Assembly: GCA_964036665.1 (NCBI GenBank)
Contig: OZ038528.1
Span: 26,461,245 to 26,525,244 of the forward strand
Direction of reading: 5' to 3'
Origin: Gordius sp. MW1
Taxonomy: Eukaryota; Nematomorpha; Gordioida; Gordea; Gordiidae
DNA: 64,000 bases
The translations under genes were made by a program, and so were the position numbers. Numbering within the stretch: the first letter of the stretch is position 1; the number at the start of each line of letters is the position of its first letter. Of this stretch, positions 54,143-63,083 are shown piece after piece. The notes below the pieces were generated by a model that saw nothing but the letters and a program-made list of their open reading frames with translations, was not told the origin of the DNA and did no database searches.

Positions 54143-54873
54143 AGGAATGTGACGGTTGTCAAGAAGGCCGGCAAGCCGAACAAGAAGTTCCCTTATATTC
54201 TTGGTCCGTACCTGACCGTCCTTGGGATCGAGTCCACATAGATATTGCCGGACCTGTCGAAGGAAATTTTTGGTTGGTTTTAATTGATGCATTATCGAAA
54301 TGGGTGGAGGTAGCCACACTATCGTCGATTAAAGGACCACCAATTGTGAGGCAATTACGAAATTGGTTTTGCAGGTTCGGTATTGTCGGTGAAGAATTCA
54401 CAAAATTTTGTGACAACAACAACATCAAGCACGTAACATCAACTCCATACCACCCCAAAACAAATGGATTAGCTGAGAGAATGATTCGAACGCTAAAATC
54501 AAGATACTGGGCAGCAAGAAAATCAGGGGGAGAGAAAGAATTATGCCCTCAACAAATAATTATGACATACAGGAATACACCTCAGGCAACCACGGGTAAA
54601 GCTCCGGCGGAATTGTTGTTGGGAAGAAGAGTAAGGACAGCGTTGGACCTTATTCAACCAGATCCGAAAGAAAAGTGGAAGGAGAGATTAGCTAAAAAAA
54701 CTGCCATGACCGAAAAGCGTGTTATAGGGAATTTAATGTTGGAGATCCAGTATGGATTCGGAATGAAATTAAAGCGGGCTGGTACAAAAGATTTATCATA
54801 CAACGTAAAGGCCCATATTCATATAATGTTCGCACTGATAAAGGAATTAAAAGGAAACACGCGGATCAATTAA
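54097..54873 (+). pseudogene. Gypsy B integrase lacking its middle catalytic segment
   Basis: It starts with KECDGCQEG (CX2C of the zinc domain), then PWDRVHIDIAGPVEGNFW with the first aspartate. GLAERMIRTLKSRYW carries the glutamate. Between them RNWFCRFGI passes directly to VGEEFTKFC, so about 12-15 residues with the second catalytic aspartate (DNGxxF region) are missing. The C-terminal part reads YRNTPQATTGKAPAELLLGR. The enzyme could not join DNA ends. Confidence 0.87.
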
Positions 54874-55057
54874 AATTTAGGATGCAATCCCAGTTTGTCG
54901 AAACTAACGATACTAGTCTAGAAACGAATATTGAAAGTTGCAAGTCCGAATACTAGTCTGGAAACGAATGTTGAAAAAGTTGCAAGTCCGATTACGTTAA
55001 GACGATCGACTAGAACGTCAAAACCACCTGTACGGTTCTACGAGAAATTTCACATTT

Positions 55058-55070
55058 AAAATAGGGAGAA
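55058..55070 (+). promoter_or_regulatory. Gypsy B polypurine tract
   Basis: AAAATAGGGAGAA lies directly before the 3' LTR start at 55072. Confidence 0.65.
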
Positions 55071-55071
55071 A

Positions 55072-55169
55072 TGTAATATATAGCGTAATTTGTAATATCA
55101 GTTTTATATATACCATGTGGATTAAATATATATAGTTGTTTTCCGATTTAAGACATATGTGAATTAGTA
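55072..55169 (+). repeat. Gypsy B 3' LTR
   Basis: A copy of 51120-51217 with one difference (GGATTAAA for GGAATAAA). The inserted MITE begins at its last bases. Confidence 0.75.
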
Positions 55170-55368
55170 GAGTTGTTAAATTGCTAACTTGCTTCAAACT
55201 CCAAACGCGAGCACACACACTGAGTTGCTTAATATGCGCGTTAGCACAATATGTGCTCGCTGTTCGGTGTACTAGGCAGAACAGTAGCATATAAAAATGC
55301 TCGAGGGCCAAGCAGAAACTCGAGCAGATGGTACCTGGAGTTGAACCAAGTTAGCAATTTAACAATTC
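55170..55368. mobile_element. Tc1/mariner-like MITE with TA duplication
   Basis: About 35-bp inverted ends, GAGTTGTTAAATTGCTAACT and GAATTGTTAAATTGCTAACT (inward), with TA on both sides (55168-55169 and 55369-55370). No coding capacity. It sits exactly at the end of the gypsy B LTR. Confidence 0.82.
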
Positions 55369-55566
55369 TATAATTAGTTTATAATCTGTTGACTCAAACG
55401 AAACACCAATCAAACCTAATTGTTTTTATAACACTCCTAGGTAGGTACAACTAGCATTTGTTCGTAGGCATAAGCTTTAAAAAATCTTAATTTGCTTTTT
55501 AATAAAAACAAATAAATATCGGTGTGTTCTCCCCTTATCCCCGAAGCAATATAAATAGTTGTTTAC
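55369..55566. other. Short unique stretch beside the EB exon, no gene seen
   Basis: AT-rich; the likely intron downstream of the EB exon on the minus strand. Confidence 0.4.
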
Positions 55567-55695
55567 TTGGAACACAGAACTCATCTATGCGGTAGGTGTT
55601 AGAGTTACATGCGCATAATTTTCTTTTAATATCGCACACTGTAAAATTTCTTGATGCACAATCGCTATTTGATTCACAGGTAGAATTGAATATAT
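55567..55695 (-). CDS. Host exon: EB-like six-cysteine module
   Basis: On the minus strand, acceptor ...TGCCTTTTAG and donor CCAA|GTAAAC enclose 43 codons with spacing C-x5-C-x7-C-x6-C-x-C-x10-C (STCESNSDC ... CACNSNTYRIDEFCVP). The phase is 1 at both ends, matching the exons at 41342-41620. If spliced to 41516-41620, the intron is about 13.9 kb. A longer frame from an ATG at 55717 includes intron sequence and is not the start. The module is likely extracellular and disulphide-bonded. The host gene is not identified. Confidence 0.68.
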
Positions 55696-56168
55696 CTAAA
55701 AGGCATAATACATGCAAAAATATTTTGGGATAATAGGGAGTATTAAATTATGTTCAAAACAGGATAAATTAAACTTATGCTACTAATCAAATGCGATTCT
55801 ATAACTAAATAACATATTGTGGATTTTCTTATATAATATTGCAGAAAAAACCTATAAAAATTTAAAACTAGCTCTTATTTAATCAACTTAGATTGCATGT
55901 ATTTTATTTGTTATATTTTATTAATTGCATTGTTAAATGTTAATTGCACACTTTAAAAAAATTATATATTTTTTTTAATAACTTTACATTTTCAGTTAAA
56001 CAAATGTAACAACTTATAACCCATCTAGGCCTATTGGTTGATACCTTAGGCAAAATACACCCTGCTGAGAATATAAATTTGGATCCTTGGAGGCCCTTTG
56101 GTGTGATTAAATAGTATTTACATTAGAGTTAAAGATGTTCCTTATTTTCCATGTAGACGTTTATAAAT
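55696..56168. other. Intronic or intergenic; possible tRNA-like SINE remnant at 56030-56105
   Basis: CTAGGCCTATTGGTTGATAC resembles an A box and AAATTTGGATCCTTGG a weak B box. Otherwise AT-rich with no coding signal. Confidence 0.35.
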
Positions 56169-56485
56169 ACTATTGTCGTATTGGATACAATCCAAAGACT
56201 GGAATTTTATTACCTCTTAAACCTCCCTATTAGAAGAAAACGCTACAAGTATGAGGGCACAGGACGTATAGGGAATTGGACCTTGGAAGTATTTATTGGA
56301 ACAGAAAGAGGCTCTTCTTATAAGGGATTAGTCCTTGGGAATATCGAAGAAACTTGGGGCCATAAATTAGAATTACAGAAGGTTTGGAACGAAAAGGGGT
56401 TATAGAAGCCAGAAAACCTTGAAGATGACAGATCTAGAACGTTAAGGGAGGCCAAGCCAGGTTAACGGGGCCAAGAAATGGAAGG

Positions 56486-56493
56486 TATAAAAG
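56486..56493 (+). promoter_or_regulatory. Gypsy C LTR TATA box
   Basis: GGTATAAAAGG in the LTR, with TCACTCTCGCACAC about 30 bases downstream as a likely start region. The 3' LTR has the same box at 62840-62847. Confidence 0.7.
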
Positions 56494-56563
56494 GCCAATG
56501 GGAAGAACACACACTCACTCTCGCACACTTACTTACTCACTTTTTCCCAAAGGGTGGTTACGC

Positions 56564-56569
56564 AATAAA
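56564..56569 (+). terminator. Gypsy C LTR polyadenylation signal
   Basis: AATAAA about 75 bases after the TATA box, so R would be short. The same signal is at 62918-62923 in the 3' LTR. Confidence 0.55.
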
Positions 56570-56724
56570 AACATTATAAAATCCCCAAACCCCCATTTTT
56601 TTCCTGTTTCCTACATTTCGCGATAGTTCATATTTATATCCGTGGTGTTTGAATTAATAAAGGAATATATAAATTCGATTAAAAGTCTAAATTCTTTATT
56701 CAACCCCAGTTACAAAACAGAAAA

Positions 56725-57123
56725 GTGGTGCCCCGTAAACGATCGTACTCACAACCTTAAGATTATTGCTACTCTTCTGAGACTTATTGCTACCCTTCTC
56801 AACGAAAGTGGGAAAGTTTTCTACAAATTGTAAACGATTAAATTTGAATAAAAAAAGAGGAAATTCAATCTCCGCAGGCTTTTCAATTAGCACCCCGAAG
56901 TGAAAGAACCCCCACAAATCTATATCCCAAAGTTAACAAAAGTGGTATCAAGAGCAAACAACCGTTCTATTGTAGCAACAAAAACAACAAATTTTCCGCA
57001 CTTCCAAACAGATGAATCGTAAAGTAAGTTCATAATTTAGAATTTTATGCTATTATATTCTATAATATTTTTCATAATATTGGGTCTCTCTTTGTTAATT
57101 AATTTTAAGAAACACATTTTAAA
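56725..57123 (+). other. Gypsy C primer site and leader
   Basis: TGGTGCCCCGTAAACG starts at 56726, one base after the LTR, as expected for a primer site. I could not assign the tRNA. The leader is AT-rich, with no long frame before the ATG at 57124. Confidence 0.55.
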
Positions 57124-57459
57124 ATGTTTAATAATAGTAATTCTAAAATATATATAAATCATATGTTTGCTGAGTTATTTGGATATATTGATTATTTAGT
57201 TATATTATTGGGCGGTATTTTTATTGGTTATTTTTTGCGTAAATTAGGACGTAATGATAAATGTTATAATTGTGGAAAAAGAAATCATATAGCACGAAAT
57301 TGCTATTTTGGCATTAAACCATTAAATAATCCACCATTAAATACTTCAAACCAAAGTAAAAATAATTATATCACCCCCAGGTGTGTTAACTGTGGTAATA
57401 TAGGACATTACTCTGAATTTTGTAAAAATATAGTGTTGTTCCCCAAATATAAAAATTAG
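57124..57459 (+). CDS. Gypsy C ORF1: predicted membrane helix plus two CCHC knuckles
   Basis: A 110-codon frame. Residues about 24-38 (YLVILLGGIFIGYFL) are hydrophobic and followed by basic residues, like a membrane span. Two canonical CX2CX4HX4C knuckles follow at residues 47-60 (CYNCGKRNHIARNC) and 87-100 (CVNCGNIGHYSEFC). Knuckles normally end a Gag protein, but no capsid-like domain precedes them here. It may be a Gag remnant, spliced to something else, or a genuinely small RNA-binding membrane protein. The start is chosen as the first ATG in frame. Confidence 0.72.
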   Translation: MFNNSNSKIYINHMFAELFGYIDYLVILLGGIFIGYFLRKLGRNDKCYNCGKRNHIARNCYFGIKPLNNPPLNTSNQSKNNYITPRCVNCGNIGHYSEFCKNIVLFPKYKN

Positions 57460-57874
57460 GTAACTTAATCAGTAACGTATATCATTATAGAAATATTTAT
57501 AATTAATGTATAATTTTGATCGCTTTAAAATTCTTAAAAATAAATGTATGAGTATGGCATTAATATTACTTTACCCCAATATATATCGCCCCCCATCCCA
57601 TTATTATCCATTTTCCCCAACTTCATAGAAGTTATTAACGTTATTGTTCAATTACCGAAAATATATTAATATGAATATATAATATAAATTTTCTCCAGTT
57701 ACTCGTGGTGAACTTTGATTTGTTTAAAAAAAAATATATACGTAAGTGTGTGAATAATTTAAAGTAAAGAAGGGTGGAAGAAAAATATAAATATAATTAG
57801 ATCTGAAATAAAGAAGGGTGAAAGGGAAAATTAACATAAACTATAATTGAAAAAGGAAAACTGGGAGATGTAAA

Positions 57875-59362
57875 ATGTTGAATAAAATATTTGGGATTTT
57901 GAAATTATGGATATTAATTGCAGTAAATATAGCGCGGTTTGGTACTTTAAGATTTAGGAAACGGAAGGAGCTAAAACGGAATAAATATAATCTTTCTATT
58001 AATACCTTTAATATGCAAAATAATCGCATATTTAATAAAAATACTCAAGGGTATTTTTCGTATATGTTGGTTGAATATCAGCAAATGATTTGTCAAAAGA
58101 CGAAAAATCTCGGGAATATGTCAGGTGACATCGAGACCCGAGTAATCGTGGTTAAATCATTTGAAACTCCAGGTACTCAACCTAGATATATGTTTAAATC
58201 CTACTCACGGAAGTGGGATAAATTAAAGTTTTGGAATAAAATTTATTGGTTAGGACATACCAATATGGGTATTTTGGATAAATTTGCTTATAACCGTTTA
58301 TATCTTAAAACAATTATGCAGCCTATTTTTGAAGTACCAAAGAGCCGAACCCAGTGTAATAATTTAAGGGATAAAGAAAAAATTAACGTAAGGGAATTAA
58401 ATAAATTTAATAGTAAAAATAACAACTATTTAAATACCTGGAAGGGTCTTAATCAAATTGATAAGATCAATACGAGTAATTTTTATAAATATATGAGCCG
58501 AAGGTTTATATTTTTAATGTATAACTATTGGTATATTGGTGGGAAATTGAACAAAGTAACAATAACAGGTTTTAAAATTATAACTTCCCGGGGTAAATAT
58601 AGTAACATTTATTTCATCATAATTCAAATTAAAGGAATCTTGAATATCTATAATGTAAACCAATCGCGCGATTATAAATGTTTGATAGACTTGATAAATA
58701 GCCAACCAATAAAAATTAATTTAATGCCAACTTATACTATAAACATGTTAGAAACCGCTAATAATCAAATCCCCCGTTTAAAAGTCATTTGTAATAATGT
58801 TCCTTTAAATTTCATTTTTGATACTGGTTCATCAATTACCGTAATAAATAAAGATGATTGGTTTAAAATTGGTAATGATGGATTATTTAAAGAATTAAGA
58901 ATAGAGGTAAGAGTTTTTAATAATATAAGCATACAATTGTTAGGACATTGCGAGGCGCGAATAACTATAAATAAGATTAGTAAAAATTTAAAATTATATG
59001 TATCGGAGGCAGGGACAAATAACATTTTTGGGTGGGATTGGATAAAGAGTTTTGAGGTAGAGTGGCTTAAAGTAATTAAAGGTAAACCAGGGGAATATAA
59101 TAATTTAATAAAAGTAGAAGTGCAGTCTAGCGGGAGGCTAATAGAGAAAGGGCGAGATGTTTGGGAAAAATTTCCATCTATATTTACAATTGGGTTGGGT
59201 TGTTTGAAGAATTTCGAAGCCAACATGAGATTTAAAGCAGGGGTTAAACCTAAATTTTGTCCAGCTAGGAGGGTACCTTATGAGTGGAGGGCAGAAATTG
59301 AGGGAGAATTAAAAAAATGGGTAGATGAAAAGATTACTAAGCCGGTAGTATTTAGTTATTAA
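57875..59362 (+). CDS. Gypsy C pol frame, part 1: unknown N-terminus, protease, RT start
   Basis: A 495-codon frame. The first 270 or so residues are lysine/asparagine-rich, begin with a hydrophobic stretch (ILKLWILIAVNIA) and match no Gag or protease I know. The aspartic protease follows: VPLNFIFDTGSSITVI with the active aspartate at residue 316, then NIFGWDWIKSF. The start of RT (FCPARRVPYEWRAEIEGEL) reaches the stop TAA at 59360-59362, after which the same frame continues with VTPLVPVRKSDG. It is the longest intact frame in the window. Confidence 0.85.
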   Translation: MLNKIFGILKLWILIAVNIARFGTLRFRKRKELKRNKYNLSINTFNMQNNRIFNKNTQGYFSYMLVEYQQMICQKTKNLGNMSGDIETRVIVVKSFETPGTQPRYMFKSYSRKWDKLKFWNKIYWLGHTNMGILDKFAYNRLYLKTIMQPIFEVPKSRTQCNNLRDKEKINVRELNKFNSKNNNYLNTWKGLNQIDKINTSNFYKYMSRRFIFLMYNYWYIGGKLNKVTITGFKIITSRGKYSNIYFIIIQIKGILNIYNVNQSRDYKCLIDLINSQPIKINLMPTYTINMLETANNQIPRLKVICNNVPLNFIFDTGSSITVINKDDWFKIGNDGLFKELRIEVRVFNNISIQLLGHCEARITINKISKNLKLYVSEAGTNNIFGWDWIKSFEVEWLKVIKGKPGEYNNLIKVEVQSSGRLIEKGRDVWEKFPSIFTIGLGCLKNFEANMRFKAGVKPKFCPARRVPYEWRAEIEGELKKWVDEKITKPVVFSY

Positions 59363-59968
59363 GTAACCCCTTTGGTCCCAGTTAGGAAGTCGGATGGAAA
59401 ATTAAGGCTTTGTGCCGATTTCCGAATAACATTAAATCCATGTATTGAATTGATACGAATTCCGTTACCGCGTTTAGAAGAAATATTAGTAAAGTTAAGT
59501 GGATGCAAGATTTTTTCAAAAATTGACTTTACAACGGCCTATCTACAGTTAAAAGTATCAGACGAGATGAGTCAAAGTTTAACAATCAATACACATTTGG
59601 GCCTTTACACCTTCCTTCGTTTACCATTTGGCCTTAGCATATCCGCACCTATTTTCCAAATGGCAATGAACGCCTTATTTTAAGGGTTAGACGGAGTTTT
59701 TTACTACATAGATGACCTATTAATCGCGGGACTTAGTCAGACAGAGCATGACGAGAGATTAACAAAAGTTTTGGAAATAATTAAAAACAACGGGCTAAAG
59801 GTATCAAAAGAAAAATGCATCTTCAATGTGAAAAAAGTGTCATACTTGGGACACGTTATTGAAGATGGAACAGTTTGTCCACTCGAAAGCAAAATAGCGG
59901 CCCTCAAAAACATTCGAGCCCCAAAGACTAAAAAGGAATTACAATCTTTCCTAGGATTAGTAAACTAA
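59363..59968 (+). CDS. Gypsy C pol frame, part 2: reverse transcriptase
   Basis: The frame is that of part 1. It contains KLRLCADFRITLNPC, FSKIDFTTAYLQLKV, LRLPFGLSISAPIFQ, then a TAA at 59681-59683 between ALF and GLDGV. The active box YIDDLLIAG follows at 59705-59731, then KVSYLGHVIEDGTVCP and KKELQSFLGLVN, and a TAA at 59966-59968. All RT catalytic aspartates are present. Apart from the stop codons nothing looks broken. Confidence 0.88.
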
Positions 59969-60988
59969 TACCACAAGTATATACCGCGATTTGCAGCCCG
60001 CGCCGGGATATTATATGATCTTATAAAGGGCAACACCGTTTTCCAATGGAGCCAAGAGGCCGAAACAAGATTTCAAGAACTCAAAGAATGCGTAGTGAAT
60101 GCCCCCGTACTAAAATGTTTCAGCCCCGACAAGGAAATACGTATAGTAGAAGATGCGTCCTAAGAGGCGGTTGGAAGTGCTTTGCTACAGTTAGTAGAAG
60201 GCATAGAATTACCGGTAATATATTTCTCCCGTAAGTTTCGAGATCCGTAATCAAGGTACTCAGTCATCGAGAAAGAAGCGCTTGCAGTAATATATGGACT
60301 CGTAAAATGCCGAGAATACATAGTCGGGAAACACTTTACGTTATATACGGATCATAAACCATTAGTTTCATTATTTCGGAAGGACAATCATGATCTAATG
60401 TTATCGTCCCAATTACAAAGATGGTTAGTAGTGGTAGGAGCCTTCGATATGGACATAGCATATCGCAAAGTAAAGAACAATTATTTAGCGGACACTTTAT
60501 CACGCATGCATACCGAAGAACAAATCGCAGATTGCGCTAACAAGGATATCGACAGATCGATAGAAGAAATCTATAATCAAGATGACACCCCTTGTATATT
60601 ACATATTTCGGAAGGGGGACCGGTATCATGGAAGGATGTAAGGGAGTTATCCGAAAAAGATGTTGAGATTAAAAAACTAAAAGAATGTATCAAAGGAAAA
60701 GCGGAATGGCCACTAGCATTATTAGCATACAAAAGGATCAATAAACAATTAAGTCTAGTGGACGAATGTGTTGTGAAAGGTTTGCGACTAACAATACCGA
60801 AGGACCTCAGAAATCAAGTATTAGAAGAGCTTCATCGGGGACATCAGGGAATCGTAAAAATGAAACGGTGGGCGAGGGAATACGCTTGGTGGCCCCACAT
60901 AGCCAACGATATTGAAAACATTTGTCGTAGTTGTGATGCGTGCAATAGAATAGCGGCAATGCCACCCAAAGTAAGAAAAAGTCAGTAA
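59969..60988 (+). CDS. Gypsy C pol frame, part 3: RNase H and integrase zinc domain
   Basis: The same frame reads YHKYIPRFAARAG, a VEDAS block with TAA at 60161-60163, then EAVGSALLQL and VIYFSRKFRDP. After a TAA at 60248-60250 it continues SRYSVIEKEALAVIYGLVKC, FTLYTDHKPLVSLF and NNYLADTLSRM (RNase H). From 60833 HRGHQGIVKMKRW, WWPHI and CRSCDAC form the HHCC integrase zinc domain. It ends in SQ and TAA at 60986-60988. Confidence 0.87.
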
Positions 60989-61657
60989 GCGAAGGCACAA
61001 CAGCCGTGGGATAGAACCCATATAGATTTTTTCGAATGTATGGGAAAGGTTTATTTCATTGTAGTAGACGCTTACACCAAATGGGTAGAATACGCGAAGG
61101 TAAGTGGTAGCTCCACAAGAATTGTTATCCGTATATTAAAGGAGTTATTAGCCAGGTATGGGCTACCCAAAATAATAGTGTCGGACGGAGGACCGGGGTT
61201 TACTAGTAAGAACTTTAAAGAGTTTTGTGGAAGTCAAGGTATTGAACATATTATTACCGTGCCCTATCATCCAAGTTCAAATGGACAAGCCGAAAGAATG
61301 GTGGGTATTGTGAAAGGTTGGATCCGTAAAGGAAAACAAGACCAAGGTGAGCCATGGGAGATGCAAATGATGTACAATAACGCAAAGGGTTTGGATGGAA
61401 AATCCCCATCAATAAAATTTATCGGACGACAGGGAAGAATACCATTAGACGAATTAAAAAGAAGGGACAAGAGTACCCCAATAGTAAACATAGGTAAGTT
61501 CAAATTAGGGGATAAAGTATGGGTCAAAATGTATTAGGGCCAATTTAAGTGGTTAAAGGGTTTAGTAGTAGCAATTGAGGGTAATTGGAGATTTCGGGTG
61601 GCACTGGAGGAGGGATCAGAGGTGTGGAGGCATACTGATCAGTTAAGGTTTCGATAG
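60989..61657 (+). CDS. Gypsy C pol frame, part 4: integrase core and C-terminus
   Basis: After the TAA the frame reads PWDRTHIDFFECMGKVYFIV with the first aspartate, VSDGGPGFTSKNFKEFC with the second, and NGQAERMVGIVKGW with the glutamate, so the D,D,E triad is complete. A TAG at 61535-61537 lies after GDKVWVKMY. The frame then runs GQFKWLKGLVVAIEGNWRFR and RHTDQLRFR to the natural stop at 61655-61657. Confidence 0.87.
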
Positions 61658-61719
61658 GGGATGGGAACCGTGTATATTTTTTAAATAGTATATTTTGTAA
61701 ATATTTATATTATAGATCT

Positions 61720-62131
61720 ATTGCACAACATGTCTGAAATATAACCATGAGAAGGAGCAATGCAGATACTATGATGTGGTAAATGTACAAGGAATCGTGT
61801 GTTATTTATGTAACGTGCGGGGAGCACATAATTTGAAAACGTGTCCGTGGAGGACACCGGAAAAAAAATCTCGCGACAGGGGATAAAAAGAAGATGGAAG
61901 AGAGACAGGGTGGCAGAAGAAAGGAAGAGGAGGAAGTTTAAAGAAGTATCTACGCAAACTGATGTCTCACCTGAAGAAGTGGTAGAAAAACTAAGAAAAT
62001 GGGGGCTCATAGCAACCGACGTCCAAGAGAAAAAATGGACAAACGGGAAGGTGGAAAACTTAATGCAACAACTAAGAACATGGACGTTAGACACTCACCC
62101 GCAAGAATGGGAAGGGTGGCGGCAAAATTAG
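61720..62131 (+). CDS. Gypsy C ORF3: two zinc knuckles and a basic, charged tail
   Basis: Downstream of integrase one frame reads CTTCLKYNHEKEQC and, 25 residues later, CYLCNVRGAHNLKTC, two CCHC-type motifs. An overlapping frame from about 61841 to 62131 reads KRRWKRDRVAEERKRRKFKE and then VSTQTDVSPEEVVEKLRKWG and LRTWTLDTHPQEWEGW. A one-base shift or a -1/+1 slip in the A8 run at about 61861 would link them. The product would be basic and nucleic-acid binding. It is not an env. Function unknown. Confidence 0.6.
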
Positions 62132-62507
62132 GCGACGGGAAGCCGCTGATAAATGTATACATGGTGTGGTTGTTGTTAATTATATTATATGCTCCGTAGT
62201 AGTGTACAATATATAATATGGTATTAATAAAAGTGTATAATAAAGGGGGATTGTACATCTTAGTTTAAAGGTTGATATAATATGGCTCTCGATCTTGAGT
62301 AAGGGATCGAGTAGCATTGTTACATTTCTTAGATGCAAAGACTGATGGGCCTGCGACCGAAGTCACCCCGTGCCCAATAACCACCTGCAGTCAGCCAATA
62401 ACCACCCACAACCAACAAACAACAACCTAATATAAATCAACAACAACCGGCCATCAATGGGCAACCACCTGTAACTACCTGACAACCACCTAATCCGCCC
62501 ACCTGTT

Positions 62508-62522
62508 CAAAAAAAAGGGAGG
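62508..62522 (+). promoter_or_regulatory. Gypsy C polypurine tract
   Basis: AAAAAAAAGGGAGG directly precedes the TGTCG start of the 3' LTR. Confidence 0.8.
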
Positions 62523-63078
62523 TGTCGTATTGAATACAATCCAAAGACTGGAATTTTATTACCTCTTAAACCTCCCAGAACTATTAGAAGAAAACGCTAC
62601 AAGTATGAGGGCACAGGACGTATAGGGAATTGGACCTTGGAAGTATTTATTGGAACAGAAAGAGGCTCTTCTTATAAGGGATTAGTCCTTGGGAATATCG
62701 AAGAAACTTGGGGCCATAAATTAGAATTACAGAAGGTTTGGAACGAAAAGGGGTTATAGAAGCCAGAAAACCTTGAAGATGACAGATCTAGAACGTTAAG
62801 GGAGGCCAAGCCAGGTTAACGGGGCCAAGAAATGGAAGGTATAAAAGGCCAATGGGAAGAACACACACTCACTCTCGCACACTTACTTACTCACTTTTTC
62901 CCAAAGGGTGGTTACGCAATAAAAACATTATAAAATCCCCAAACCCACATTTTTCCCCTGTTTCCTACATTTCGCGGAAGTTCATATTTATATCCGTGGT
63001 GTTTGAATTAATAAATTAATATATAAATTCGATTAAAAGTCTAAATTCTTTATTCAACCCCAGTTACAAAACAGAAAA
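62523..63078 (+). repeat. Gypsy C 3' LTR (556 bp)
   Basis: A copy of the 5' LTR with about nine substitutions and one 5-base indel (AGAAC at about 62577). TATA at 62840 and AATAAA at 62918 are retained. Confidence 0.88.
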
Positions 63079-63083
63079 ACTAT

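Larger units (their letters stand above)
51120..55169 (+). mobile_element. Gypsy B, Ty3/gypsy element with very short LTRs
   Basis: The two LTRs (51120-51217 and 55072-55169, about 98 bases) differ at one position. Between them lie Gag, CCHC, protease, RT, RNase H, the H2C2 zinc domain and integrase, in Ty3/gypsy order, with several stops and frameshifts. The right LTR is followed at once by a TA-flanked MITE, so the outer border and target duplication cannot be read. Confidence 0.88.
56174..56724 (+). repeat. Gypsy C 5' LTR (551 bp)
   Basis: It begins TGTCGTATTGG and ends ACAAAACAGAAAA, with the end fixed by the ACTAT duplication beyond the other LTR. Non-canonical AA instead of CA end. A TATA box and AATAAA lie inside. 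The 74-codon frame at 56181-56405 lies wholly in the LTR and is not a gene. Confidence 0.88.
56174..63078 (+). mobile_element. Gypsy C, complete Ty3/gypsy element with 5-bp duplication
   Basis: LTRs at 56174-56724 and 62523-63078 are about 98 percent identical by eye. ACTAT lies on both sides (56169-56173 and 63079-63083). The order is leader, ORF1 (57124), a long pol frame with protease, RT, RNase H and integrase (57875-61657), ORF3 (about 61720-62131), polypurine tract and 3' LTR. No env was recognised. The pol frame holds seven internal stops but no frameshift that I can see. Confidence 0.93.

Noticed and set aside
57875-61657. Genome-wide reassignment of TAA/TAG to glutamine
   Set aside because: The BEL RT and the other long frames here use CAA/CAG and end at TAA/TAG normally; only some TE frames carry internal stops.
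61720-62131. An env gene in gypsy C
   Set aside because: No signal peptide, furin-like site or membrane anchor is visible; the ORF is zinc-knuckle and basic.
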